A stretch of DNA of 64,000 nt from assembly GCA_045542115.1 (NCBI GenBank), contig JAZQKK010000019.1, positions 124,001 through 188,000 on the forward strand, read 5' to 3'. Positions 26,227 to 34,753 of this stretch are shown in pieces. The DNA comes from RGIG995 sp045542115. Its GTDB lineage: Bacteria > Bacillota > Clostridia > Oscillospirales > UBA644. The notes below the pieces were generated by a model, which worked only from the letters and a program-made list of their open reading frames with translations, had not been told where the DNA came from and searched no databases. Numbering within the stretch: position 1 is the first letter of the stretch; every line of letters starts with the position of its first letter. A program made the position numbers and the translations under genes.

Positions 26227-26922
26227 CTATCGTACTGATTTCATCTCCCGGACAACCGGAAGATTATTTTCGATTTTCATTGTTTCTTTTTTTCTTCTTT
26301 TTTTGGTGGAAAAGCCGAACAGTCCCAACTTCTTCCCCAAGGTGTAGTAGGCTCCGTGGGCGTAAGCCATAAGCCCTGCTTTTTCCATACACAGACGGTC
26401 TTCGGTGTTGAACAGAGCCTCGTCTGCGTCCACCGAACAGATCTCCGCCAAGAACATATGGTGGGTCCCCAATTCCAGCACCTGCTTGACTTTGCACTCC
26501 AAAGACAAGGGCGCTTGGGTCAGCACCGGAGCCGAGACGTATTTTGCCGGGGTGGTCGTCAGATTGCAGGCGGCGAATTTATCCAGGTTCCGCCCGGACT
26601 TCATTCCGCACAGGTCCAATTCCTTCACCAACGTGGAGGGGGGGAGATTGATTACAAATTCCCCGGTTTTTTTGATGATTTCATAGGAATACCGTTCCGG
26701 CCGCAAAGAAATATAGGTCATCGGGGGATGGGTGCAAACGATACCCGTCCAGGCCACCGTTACAATATCGGAAACGTTTCCGTCGGAGCAGGTCACCAAC
26801 ACGGCGGGCACGGGGGATAATTGCACCGAGCCTTTCAGAATCCGCTTTTTCCCGGTCAGCGCCTTGGTGGGGGCACCTGCCGGCGGCTTTTGGGGAGCCG
26901 ACCCCTTCTTGAACTCAGACAT
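26227..26922 (-). CDS. flavin reductase family protein (FMN-binding split barrel)
   Basis: 231 aa; the start overlaps the ychF stop by 8 bp. The flavin reductase-like split barrel is clear: PAVLVTCSDG, IVTVAWTGIVCTHPPMTYISLRP, YEIIKKTGEFVINLP, CGMKSGRNLDKF and GTHHMFLAEI. Such proteins bind FMN or FAD and reduce it or transfer electrons. The first 25 residues are Lys/Pro-rich and the C-terminus has a basic KKRRKK stretch. The neighbour downstream may be its flavin-dependent partner, which is inference. Confidence 0.85.
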   Translation of the reverse strand: MSEFKKGSAPQKPPAGAPTKALTGKKRILKGSVQLSPVPAVLVTCSDGNVSDIVTVAWTGIVCTHPPMTYISLRPERYSYEIIKKTGEFVINLPPSTLVKELDLCGMKSGRNLDKFAACNLTTTPAKYVSAPVLTQAPLSLECKVKQVLELGTHHMFLAEICSVDADEALFNTEDRLCMEKAGLMAYAHGAYYTLGKKLGLFGFSTKKRRKKETMKIENNLPVVREMKSVR

Positions 26923-28000
26923 TGAACCGGAAGAGAACCACGTCGCCGTCGTTCATTACGTATTCTTTCCCTTCGGAACGGACCAGACCTTTTTCCTTTG
27001 CGGCGGTATAGGTCCCGCAGGCGGTCAGGTCGGTAAACGACACCACTTCCGCCCGAATAAAGCCCCGCTCAAAGTCGGAATGGATCTTCCCGGCGGCCTG
27101 GGGGGCTTTCGTTCCCTGCTTGATGGTCCAGGCGCGGACTTCCTGAGGTCCGGCGGTGAGGTAACTGATCAACCCCAACAGGGCGTAGGATTTTTTAATC
27201 AAACGGGCAAGACCGCTCTCGGACAGGCCCATATCTTCCAGGAACATCGCCTTTTCTTCCTCTTCCAGTTCGGAGATCTCTTCTTCCATCCGAGCGCAGA
27301 TGGGAAGGGTCTCGGAATGTTCTGATTTGGCAAATTTTTCCACTGCCAAATATTGGGGCGAGGTCAAATCAAAGGCGGAATCCGCCATATTGGCTACGTA
27401 AATCACCGGTTTCATCGTCAAAAGATTGGCGGATGCCACAAGGGCGGCTTCGTCGTCGGTCAGGTCCATCGTCCGGGCACATTGTCCCCCTTCCAGGACC
27501 GCCTTGACCCGTTGGAACAGGTCCACTTCCACAAGCATTTTCTTGTTGCCCTTGGCTTCTTTTTCCGCCCGGGCGATCCGCTTGTCCACCGCTTCCATAT
27601 CGGCGAAAATCAATTCCATATTGATGGTCTCAATATCCCGCAGCGGGTCCACGGAACCGTCCACGTGGACGATATTCCCGTCCTCAAAACACCGGACCAC
27701 GTGCAAAATGGCGTCCACTTCCCGGATGTGGGACAAGAATTTGTTCCCCAATCCTTCTCCCTTGGAAGCCCCCTTCACAAGCCCGGCGATATCCACAAAT
27801 TCAATGATGGCCGGGGTGTACTTGTCGGGATGATACATCTCCGCCAGCACGTCCAACCGTTCGTCGGGAACGGCCACCACCCCCACGTTGGGCTCGATGG
27901 TGCAGAAGGGATAGTTCGCCGCCTCCGCCTTGGTGTTGGTGATGGCGTTGAACAGAGTGGACTTACCCACGTTGGGCAGCCCCACGATACCTAATTTCAT
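26915..28000 (-). CDS. ychF: redox-regulated ATPase/GTPase YchF (OLA1 family)
   Basis: 361 aa, ATG after AAAGGAATTTTATATT. The Obg-like nucleotide-binding domain has G1 GLPNVGKS, G2/G3 region NYPFCTIEPNVG and VDIAGLVKGASKGEGLGN, and the non-canonical G4 NMAD typical of YchF, which binds ATP. A coiled-coil insertion (about 130-200) and a C-terminal TGS domain (IKQGTKAPQAAGKIHSDFE, VMNDGDVVLFRFNV) complete it. It acts at the ribosome. It is the first gene of a four-gene operon. Confidence 0.97.
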   Translation of the reverse strand: MKLGIVGLPNVGKSTLFNAITNTKAEAANYPFCTIEPNVGVVAVPDERLDVLAEMYHPDKYTPAIIEFVDIAGLVKGASKGEGLGNKFLSHIREVDAILHVVRCFEDGNIVHVDGSVDPLRDIETINMELIFADMEAVDKRIARAEKEAKGNKKMLVEVDLFQRVKAVLEGGQCARTMDLTDDEAALVASANLLTMKPVIYVANMADSAFDLTSPQYLAVEKFAKSEHSETLPICARMEEEISELEEEEKAMFLEDMGLSESGLARLIKKSYALLGLISYLTAGPQEVRAWTIKQGTKAPQAAGKIHSDFERGFIRAEVVSFTDLTACGTYTAAKEKGLVRSEGKEYVMNDGDVVLFRFNV

Positions 28001-28072
28001 AATATAAAATTCCTTTCGGAGTATTGTTTCAAAATGAAGCGCGGGCGGGGCAGAACAGACCCGTTCATTTTA

Positions 28073-28101
28073 ATTATACCACACAAGAAAGAGTTTCGCA
28101 A
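28073..28101 (-). promoter_or_regulatory. promoter of the ychF operon
   Basis: Minus strand TTGCGA (28101-28096), 17-nt spacer, TATAAT (28078-28073), about 72 nt before the ychF start. Confidence 0.6.
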
Positions 28102-28165
28102 GGGGCGGAAGGAAAACTTTTTCCGAAATTACCGAGAAATTCTTGCCGTATCGGTGTTTTGCTCC

Positions 28166-28918
28166 TTATTTTCGGTGTTCGGCCCGCCACTGCCCGGGGG
28201 TCATTCCGTAGAAGCGGAGATATTCTTTGTAAAATTGAGAGTACTCTCCGTATCCGCACTCTTCTGCCACCCGGGCCAGGGGAATGGACGTGACGCGCAA
28301 CAGCCACTCTCCCCGTTTGAGCCGGTAGAAATGTTGATACTCCAAGGGGGTCATTCCGTACCCTTTTTTCATCAGGTTAATGATTTGATTTTTGCTGTAA
28401 GAAAACCGCTGGGATAATGCAGTGAGGGAAATATTTTCGCAGGCGTGCTTTCGCAGATAGGCGGCAATCTCGCTTCCCGTTCCGGCAGGTTCTTTTCTTT
28501 GGTAGAGGTGGGAAAGAATCCGGTAAAACAGCGCCGCTTTTTCCATCAGGCTCCGGTTTCGGCTGTGGGCCCGGTCCAGGGCTTCCATCAGAGGCATCAA
28601 TTCGTCCGGCAAAAAGGTTCCCCGCCGAGGCAGAATTTCCCCTTCCTCTTCCCAGGCGCCCAGAAAATGCACGTAAAGATATTTGGGGCTGTCCGAAGGG
28701 CGGAGCGCCGACTGGTGTGTCTCTTTTTTCTGAATAAAATATTCTCCGGCGCCCAGGTCGTATTCGTTTCCATCCTCGGTAAAGTGCAGCGTTCCCTCAA
28801 AGACCAACAGCAACACGTCGTCCCGGCAAAACCGGGTCACGTGCGTTTCTTTCGGTTCAAAATACCGAAGAGAAGCGTGCTGATACCGTATCGGTTGGTT
28901 CAAATCAATTCCCGTCAC
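28166..28918 (-). CDS. AraC family transcriptional regulator
   Basis: 250 aa, GTG start after GGGGGGGAGCACG. The N-terminal cupin-type sensor (residues 1-140: VFEGTLHFTEDG, LGAGEYFIQKK) is followed by two helix-turn-helix motifs (ITLTALSQRFSYSKNQIINLMKK-like first motif and LARVAEECGYGEYSQFYKEY, then the terminal GMTPGQWR). It is divergent from a GH127 gene across 132 bp with phased repeats, so it most likely senses an arabinoside-derived ligand and controls that gene. This function is inferred from position. Confidence 0.9.
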   Translation of the reverse strand: MTGIDLNQPIRYQHASLRYFEPKETHVTRFCRDDVLLLVFEGTLHFTEDGNEYDLGAGEYFIQKKETHQSALRPSDSPKYLYVHFLGAWEEEGEILPRRGTFLPDELMPLMEALDRAHSRNRSLMEKAALFYRILSHLYQRKEPAGTGSEIAAYLRKHACENISLTALSQRFSYSKNQIINLMKKGYGMTPLEYQHFYRLKRGEWLLRVTSIPLARVAEECGYGEYSQFYKEYLRFYGMTPGQWRAEHRK

Positions 28919-28944
28919 CGTGCTCCCCCCCTTCGTTTTCTTTC

Positions 28945-29022
28945 AGTATAGCATATAATTGTGATATTTGCAATACTATTTGTGATTTTTTCATTAAAAA
29001 ACTGATTTTTTTGTGATATAAT
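28945..29022. promoter_or_regulatory. divergent promoters and TTGTGAT operator-like repeats
   Basis: For the AraC gene (minus) TTGCAA (28973-28968), 17 nt, TATACT (28950-28945). For the GH127 gene (plus) an extended TATAAT (29017-29022) with only a weak -35. Three direct copies of TTGTGAT lie at 28959-28965, 28980-28986 and 29011-29017, spaced 21 and 31 bp, close to two and three helical turns. They are candidate AraC half-sites. Confidence 0.55.
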
Positions 29023-29050
29023 AAAATAAAAAACAGAGGAGTACCCGATA

Positions 29051-30877
29051 ATGACTGACACAACGTTGCGGCAGATTCCCTTTTCTGAGATTCAAATTAC
29101 CGGAGGGTTTTGGAAAAAGAAACAGGAAATGGCACGGAAGGCCACCGTCCGGGCGGTCTACGACCGATTCGCCGAGACGGGACGGTTTGACGCTTTGAAG
29201 TGCGATTGGACGGAAGGCAAACCCAACAAGCCCCACTTTTTCTGGGATTCCGACGTGGCCAAATGGTTGGAAGGGGCTATCTATATTCAACAAACCCATC
29301 CCTCGGCCCGGTTACAAAAGAAAATTGATACCACCATCGACACCTTCCTTGCAAACCAAGGGGAAGACGGCTATTTCAACTCTTATTTTACTACGGTTGC
29401 CCCCGAAGACCGTCTGTCGGACATTGACAAGCACGAATTGTACTGTGCCGGCCACTGGATGGAGGCGGCCGTGGCCCATATTCAAGCCACGGGAGACGAC
29501 CGTTTTTTAAAGGGTGTGGAAAAATTTGCCGATTATATTGAACGTCGCTTCCTTATAAATAAAGACGTGCCCTTTGAAGTTCCCGGCCACGAAGAAATCG
29601 AATTGGCTCTGTTGCGGATGTACGATTGCACGAAAAAGAAAAAATATCTGGAAATGGCCCTGCATTTTCTCAACCTGCGGGGGGCCCATCCCCAGTCTGT
29701 TCATCCCGAACGGGAATGGGTCACCGCGGCCTACTGCCAAAACCATCTTCCGGTCCGTCAGCAGACCGAAGCGGTTGGCCACGCCGTCCGGGCGGTCTAT
29801 CTTTACACCGCAATGGCCGACGCCGCCGCAAAAACCGGGGATGAAGCCCTGAAAAACGCCTGCGAAAGGTTGTGGCGTGACATTACCGAAAAGAAAATGT
29901 TCATCACCGGGTCCATTGGCTCTTCCGCCCGAGGGGAAGCCTTCACGGTGGAGTACGACCTTTGCAACCTTTTGGCTTACAGCGAAACCTGTGCGTCCAT
30001 CGGTTTAATCTATTTTGCCCAGAAAATGCTTTCGATGGATGCGGATTCCCGCTATTCCGACGTCATTGAACAGGCGTTGTATAACTGTTTTTTGGCATCC
30101 ACGTCTTTGGACGGAATGGCCTTCTACTACGAAAATCCCCAAGAAATCGTGCCCTATCTTCATACCCGGGATGCCGGCTCGTCTGCCATTAAGTGGCCCA
30201 AGATGGAACGGTCGAAGGTCTTTACTTGTTCCTGTTGCCCGCCGAATATCGTGCGGATGCTTCCGTCGGTGGGGAATTACGTTGCCTCGGAAGGAAACGG
30301 AACCGTTTACGTACATCAATATATGCAATGTGAGATCGGTCTCAGCGACGGAAAACGCTTGAAGATTGACACCCGCTATCCTCAAAACGGCACCGTCACC
30401 CTGACCTTGACGGGGGGAGACGGAAGGCTGGCCGTCCGCGTTCCCGGTTGGTGTAAAAACCACGGTTATCCGACGGCAAAAGGGTATACGTATCTGGAAG
30501 CAAAAGACGGAGTTCCCGTTTCCTTGTCCTTCCCGATGAAAGTACAGTTTATCGAGGCTCGCCCCGAGGTCATCTTCAACTGCGGACGGGTCGCCGTCCG
30601 GCGAGGACCGGTGTTGTACTGCGCCGAACAGGCCGACAACGGCCCCCAACTTCGGGATTTGATTCTTTCGGAGGGGAGCCGCTTCAAGCAAGGCGTTCAC
30701 CCCGACTTGGGGGTTCCCACCCTGACCGGTAAGGCCTTCCGCCGCACCTGGACCGAACGGGACCTGTACCGGGAACGAAACCGAACCCTTACCCCCGTCC
30801 CCGTTACCCTGATTCCCTATTACGCGATGGCCAACCGAGGAGAAGGGGAAATGCTTCTCTGGTTCCAAATCCAATAA
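29051..30877 (+). CDS. GH127 beta-L-arabinofuranosidase-type glycoside hydrolase
   Basis: 608 aa, ATG 9 nt after GAGGAG. The family (formerly DUF1680) is a zinc-dependent cysteine glycosidase. By comparison with HypBA1 of Bifidobacterium, the active site is complete: acid/base Glu296 in RGEAF, zinc ligands Glu312 and Cys314 in SETC, and Cys395-Cys396 in SCCPPN. An alpha-barrel fills residues 1-400 and beta-sandwich domains the rest (LAVRVPGW, RRGPVLYCAEQ). There is no signal peptide, so it acts on imported oligosaccharides. A terminator follows the stop closely. Confidence 0.93.
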   Translation: MTDTTLRQIPFSEIQITGGFWKKKQEMARKATVRAVYDRFAETGRFDALKCDWTEGKPNKPHFFWDSDVAKWLEGAIYIQQTHPSARLQKKIDTTIDTFLANQGEDGYFNSYFTTVAPEDRLSDIDKHELYCAGHWMEAAVAHIQATGDDRFLKGVEKFADYIERRFLINKDVPFEVPGHEEIELALLRMYDCTKKKKYLEMALHFLNLRGAHPQSVHPEREWVTAAYCQNHLPVRQQTEAVGHAVRAVYLYTAMADAAAKTGDEALKNACERLWRDITEKKMFITGSIGSSARGEAFTVEYDLCNLLAYSETCASIGLIYFAQKMLSMDADSRYSDVIEQALYNCFLASTSLDGMAFYYENPQEIVPYLHTRDAGSSAIKWPKMERSKVFTCSCCPPNIVRMLPSVGNYVASEGNGTVYVHQYMQCEIGLSDGKRLKIDTRYPQNGTVTLTLTGGDGRLAVRVPGWCKNHGYPTAKGYTYLEAKDGVPVSLSFPMKVQFIEARPEVIFNCGRVAVRRGPVLYCAEQADNGPQLRDLILSEGSRFKQGVHPDLGVPTLTGKAFRRTWTERDLYRERNRTLTPVPVTLIPYYAMANRGEGEMLLWFQIQ

Positions 30878-30887
30878 AAAACAGGTA

Positions 30888-30913
30888 CGCCCCCTTGTAA
30901 AAGCAAGGGGGCG
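30888..30913 (+). terminator. terminator of the GH127 gene
   Basis: Perfect 10-bp stem CGCCCCCTTG/CAAGGGGGCG with a 6-nt loop, followed by TTTGTTG, 10 bp after the stop codon. Confidence 0.75.
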
Positions 30914-31090
30914 TTTGTTGATACCGTCGGGGCATTGCCTGTTTAATTCGTTCAAAGGCAGCTTTTGCGTTGACCGGCATCCCTGCGGTACGCTTCTTTC
31001 GGGAAAAGGAACGAATTTAACAACGTAATACGACGCGCCCCACGGGCGGGTTTTCCTTGGGCGCATTTACGAAACGGATAAAAATTTTGC
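30914..31090. other. intergenic stretch with inverted repeats
   Basis: No gene is visible. AATTCGTTC (30945-30953) is complementary to GAACGAATT (31009-31017), and GCGCCC and GGGCGC form another arm pair near 31036-31065. The meaning is unclear; it lies before the promoter and so is not the leader of the GH116 mRNA. Confidence 0.3.
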
Positions 31091-31127
31091 CGTGTAAGTT
31101 GACACGACCTGTTTTTTGCGGTATAAT
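31091..31127 (+). promoter_or_regulatory. consensus promoter with overlapping operator-like palindrome (GH116-LacI operon)
   Basis: A perfect TTGACA (31099-31104), 17-nt spacer and TATAAT (31122-31127) precede the GTG start by about 30 nt. An inverted repeat CGTGT-N6-ACACG (31091-31106) covers the -35 element and is a candidate site for the LacI regulator encoded in the same operon. Confidence 0.75.
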
Positions 31128-31159
31128 AGAAAAAAAGATTTCGGAAAGGAATCCGTGGT

Positions 31160-33682
31160 GTGCAGTACAAAAATGAATTTTTACAAAATATCTCCTTCCC
31201 TTTGGGGGGCATCGGTACGGGGTGTATCGGCCTTGCAGGGAACGGGGAACTGATTGACTGGGAGATTTTCAATCGCCCCAACAAAAATACCCGCAACGGC
31301 TATTCCCATTTCGCGGTGCGGGCGGTGACGGACGACGGCGTGGTGGCCAAAGTCCTGCAAGGGGATACTTATGAAAATTTGAGCGGAAGTTACGACGGCG
31401 GGTCGGGGCATATCGGCTTCGGATTCGGCGTTCACAACAATTCCCTGGCCGGATTTCCCCACTTCCGAAACGTGACCTTTGAGGGGAATTTTCCTCTTTG
31501 CTCCTTGTCCTTTACCGACGACACCTTTCCAGGCGCAGTGCGGCTGACCGCCCTGAACCCGATGATTCCCCACAACGCTTTCGACTCTTCGTTGCCGGCG
31601 GCGTTATTTGAATGGGAGATTGAAAACACCTCGGACAGACCGGTGGAATACACCTTGGCGTTCAGTGTGTGCAACCCTGCCGCCGTGTCGGAGAACCGGG
31701 AGATTTCCACGGAAAACGCCACGGGGATCTTCTTCGTCAACGGAGAAAAGCAGCCGGATGAAATCGGCTATTGCGACCTGTGTTGTCTGACCGACCGAAC
31801 CAACGGCTACACCCAGGAATCCTGGTATCGGGGGCGGTGGCGGGATGCAAGTACCACCTTTTGGAACAATTTTACCGCAAAAGAGCCCCTGCCCGCCCGT
31901 CATTGCGACACGCCGGGACAGCACGACCACGGGTCGGTGGCCTCGGCGGTGACCGTTGCTCCGGGAGAACGGGCAAGGGTTCGGTTCGTACTTGCCTGGT
32001 CCGTTCCGGTGCAGTACAATTATTGGAAACCGTATCAGGATGAAAACGGCAACCACGTCACCTGGAAAAACTACTACGCCACCCAATTTGCCGATTCCCG
32101 TCAGACGGCGCAGTACGTTTTAGACCGTTTCGACGACCTTCGGGAGCAATCCCTTCGCTTTGCGGAAGCCTTGAATCAGTCTTCTCTGCCCGACGCCGCC
32201 CGGGACGCGGTCAGTTCCAATCTTTCGGTACTGAAAACCCCCACGGTGCTTCGGTTGGAAGACGGCTCGCTTTGGGGATGGGAAGGGTGCAACGAGCGGA
32301 CGGGGTCCTGCGAGGGGTCCTGCCAGCACGTGTGGAATTACGCCTACGCTCTCCCCTACCTGTTCCCCGAATTGGAACGGTCGCTGCGGGAAAACACCGT
32401 AAAATATGCTTTGACCGAAGCCGGCGCCACCACGTTCCGGGTTCCCCTGCCGGTGGGAAGAAAATTGGGAGAGTTTCGCTCCTGCGTGGACGGACAGATG
32501 GGAGAAGTCATCAAATGTTACCGGGAATGGAAACTTTCCGGAGATACGGAATGGCTGAAGAAGATGGCTCCGTCCATTTTTAAGATGTTGGATTACGCCC
32601 GTTCCCCGGAAAATCCCGACGCCTGGGACCGGGACTGCGACGGCGTTTTGGAAGGCCGCCAACATCATACCTTGGATATGGAACTGTTCGGGCCCAATTC
32701 CTGGTTGCAGGGATTCTACCTGCTGGCCCTCGACTGCGGCGCCCGGATGGCGGAAGCCCTGGGGCGGAATGAAAAAGCCGAGGAATACCGTGCTTTATAT
32801 GAAAAGGGCAAAGAATGGACGGCAAAGAACCTGTTCAACGGCTTCTATTTCTGCCAAAACGTGGACTTGACCGACCGGGACGTTGTAGCTCGGTTCGGGG
32901 CGGAAGACACGTATTGGAACGAAGAAGCAGGGCAGATTAAATATCAGGTGGCCCAAGGATGTATCATCGACCAAATGCTGGCCGATTGGCACGCCGGACT
33001 GATCGGACTTGACCCGGTTTTTGAGGAAGAACAGCGAAAAACGGCGTTGGGCAACCTTTACAAAAACAATTTCGTTCCGTCGATGCGGTCGGTTGCCAAT
33101 ATGTGGCGGAACTTCGCGGTCAACGACGAAGGGGGAACGGTAATCTGCTCTTACCCGGACGGCGCTCCGAAGCCCGCCATTCCCATTCCTTACTGCGAAG
33201 AGGTAATGACCGGGTTTGAATACGCGGCGGCGGGCCTTCTTCTGCAAAACGGATTTTCCGACGAAGGGTTAACGGTGGTCTCCGCCATCCGGGACCGGTA
33301 CGACGGAAAGAAGCGGAATCCCTGGAACGAAATCGAATGCGGGAGCAACTACGCCCGGTCGATGGCCTCCTTTGCACTGCTTCCCATTTACAGCGGATTT
33401 ACCTTCGATATGACGAAATCCTACCTTGGCTTTGCCCCCTTGTCCGGAGAAGGCACCTATCTTTGGAGCATCAAAAACACGTGGGGAACCGTCTCGGTGG
33501 AACAAGACCGGTGCACCCTTTCGGTGTACGGAGAACCCCTGACGCTGGCCCGCTTCGGAATCCCCGGAGAAGCCAAGACCCTTTCGGTGGACGGAACCGA
33601 ACTCCCCTTCGCAGCGCAAGGGGACGGTATTGAATTTGAAGAAGTTAAAATAAATCATACTTTGGAGTTGATGTTTAAATGA
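31160..33682 (+). CDS. GH116 family glycoside hydrolase
   Basis: 840 aa with a GTG start after GGAAAGGAATCCGTGGT. The N-terminal beta-sandwich starts with the family signature SFPLGGIGTGCIGL and ELIDWEIFNRPNK. The C-terminal (alpha/alpha)6 barrel has the nucleophile region CEGSCQHVWNYAYALPYLF (Glu385) and the acid/base region HHTLDMELFGPNSW (Asp506). GH116 includes beta-glucosidases, xylosidases and glucosylceramidases; the true substrate is unknown. No signal peptide is present. It overlaps the LacI gene by 4 bp. Confidence 0.9.
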   Translation: MQYKNEFLQNISFPLGGIGTGCIGLAGNGELIDWEIFNRPNKNTRNGYSHFAVRAVTDDGVVAKVLQGDTYENLSGSYDGGSGHIGFGFGVHNNSLAGFPHFRNVTFEGNFPLCSLSFTDDTFPGAVRLTALNPMIPHNAFDSSLPAALFEWEIENTSDRPVEYTLAFSVCNPAAVSENREISTENATGIFFVNGEKQPDEIGYCDLCCLTDRTNGYTQESWYRGRWRDASTTFWNNFTAKEPLPARHCDTPGQHDHGSVASAVTVAPGERARVRFVLAWSVPVQYNYWKPYQDENGNHVTWKNYYATQFADSRQTAQYVLDRFDDLREQSLRFAEALNQSSLPDAARDAVSSNLSVLKTPTVLRLEDGSLWGWEGCNERTGSCEGSCQHVWNYAYALPYLFPELERSLRENTVKYALTEAGATTFRVPLPVGRKLGEFRSCVDGQMGEVIKCYREWKLSGDTEWLKKMAPSIFKMLDYARSPENPDAWDRDCDGVLEGRQHHTLDMELFGPNSWLQGFYLLALDCGARMAEALGRNEKAEEYRALYEKGKEWTAKNLFNGFYFCQNVDLTDRDVVARFGAEDTYWNEEAGQIKYQVAQGCIIDQMLADWHAGLIGLDPVFEEEQRKTALGNLYKNNFVPSMRSVANMWRNFAVNDEGGTVICSYPDGAPKPAIPIPYCEEVMTGFEYAAAGLLLQNGFSDEGLTVVSAIRDRYDGKKRNPWNEIECGSNYARSMASFALLPIYSGFTFDMTKSYLGFAPLSGEGTYLWSIKNTWGTVSVEQDRCTLSVYGEPLTLARFGIPGEAKTLSVDGTELPFAAQGDGIEFEEVKINHTLELMFK

Positions 33683-34611
33683 AGCGTTTCTCCGGCATTA
33701 CCACCACTCAACTGGCCCGCATTTGCGGCGTTTCCCAAGGTACGGTAGACCGGGCGCTCCACGACCGTCCCGGCATCCGCCCGGAAACCAAAGAATACAT
33801 CCTTTCCGTGGCCCGGGAATACGATTATCTGCCCCACGTCAAGGGAAGTACCGGAAACAATTCGATGCTGATTGGTGTGGTTTTGTTTGATTTGAAAAAC
33901 GAATTTTTCTCCAAACTTGCCACGAGCCTGGTCAACGAAGCGAAACGGATGGGATATTCTCTCATTTTTCAATTTTCGGAAAAAGACGCAAGCCGGGAGC
34001 GGAAAGCCTTGGAATATTTTGACTATATCGGGGTGGACGGCATCGTTCTGTTTTCCGTGGGAAGTGACGACGACGTCTACGAAAAATACCTTCGCTCCAT
34101 CAAACGTCCCCTCGTCAGCATCGGGAATCGAATCTTTCAGTTCCCTTACGTGGGAATCGACGATAAAAAGGCGATGCAGGAAATTGCCCTGCGCCTTTGC
34201 AACGAGGCAAAAGACGGAGAATTGGTCTACTACGCCCCCATTTTGCGGAAACCCCTTCATACCCTGAATGCGCAACGCCTTCGCTTACAGGGGGCTCGGG
34301 CGGCAATAAAACAACAGAATCGAACTCTGCGAATTGCGTTCACACCGGAAGAACTTTCCGGCGCCGCCGCCGTTATCTGTCCTACCGACGATTACGCCGC
34401 ATCGGTTCTGCGGCATCTGAAATTTCCCCAATCTCTTCCGATTTCCGGGTTTGACAACATCTCTCTTTTGAATTATCTGCAAACGCCCGTGCTGACCGTG
34501 GAATATTCCACAGACACCATCGCCCGGGAATGTATGAACTTCCTTTTGGGAAGACCGTATCAGCCGGAAATCCCCTATCAACTGCTCTATAAAAACAAAG
34601 AAACGCTATAA
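33679..34611 (+). CDS. LacI family transcriptional regulator
   Basis: 310 aa, start overlapping the GH116 stop (ATGA). The N-terminal helix-turn-helix TTTQLARICGVSQGTVDRAL and hinge are followed by a periplasmic-binding-type domain (IGVVLFDLKNEFFSKLATSL, VDGIVLFSVGS, the late ISGFDNISLL and TPVLTVEYSTDTI). It likely represses or activates its own operon through the palindrome at 31091-31106; the ligand is unknown. The HTH starts a few residues later than in classical LacI. Confidence 0.9.
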   Translation: MKRFSGITTTQLARICGVSQGTVDRALHDRPGIRPETKEYILSVAREYDYLPHVKGSTGNNSMLIGVVLFDLKNEFFSKLATSLVNEAKRMGYSLIFQFSEKDASRERKALEYFDYIGVDGIVLFSVGSDDDVYEKYLRSIKRPLVSIGNRIFQFPYVGIDDKKAMQEIALRLCNEAKDGELVYYAPILRKPLHTLNAQRLRLQGARAAIKQQNRTLRIAFTPEELSGAAAVICPTDDYAASVLRHLKFPQSLPISGFDNISLLNYLQTPVLTVEYSTDTIARECMNFLLGRPYQPEIPYQLLYKNKETL

Positions 34612-34619
34612 AAAAACCA

Positions 34620-34656
34620 GACCCCACCGCCCGAGACGATTCTTGGGGGTGGGGTC
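34620..34656. terminator. bidirectional terminator
   Basis: GACCCCACC (34620-34628) pairs with GGTGGGGTC (34648-34656). TTTT follows on the plus strand for the LacI gene, and TGGTTTTTTT follows on the minus strand for the metallophosphoesterase gene. Confidence 0.8.
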
Positions 34657-34681
34657 TTTTCCTGTCGTTCTTTCATAATGC

Positions 34682-34726
34682 GAACGGAACCGCTTGTACG
34701 GACAACAGAACAAGCCGGTTCCGTTC
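34682..34726. repeat. long inverted repeat between converging genes
   Basis: GAACGGAACCG plus CTTGT (34682-34697) pairs with ACAAG and CGGTTCCGTTC (34710-34726) with one bulged C. A run of seven T precedes it on the minus strand, so it is probably an extra 3' end structure or a degenerate terminator. Confidence 0.5.
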
Positions 34727-34753
34727 AAAAAAACAAGGATTGCGCAAAATCGT

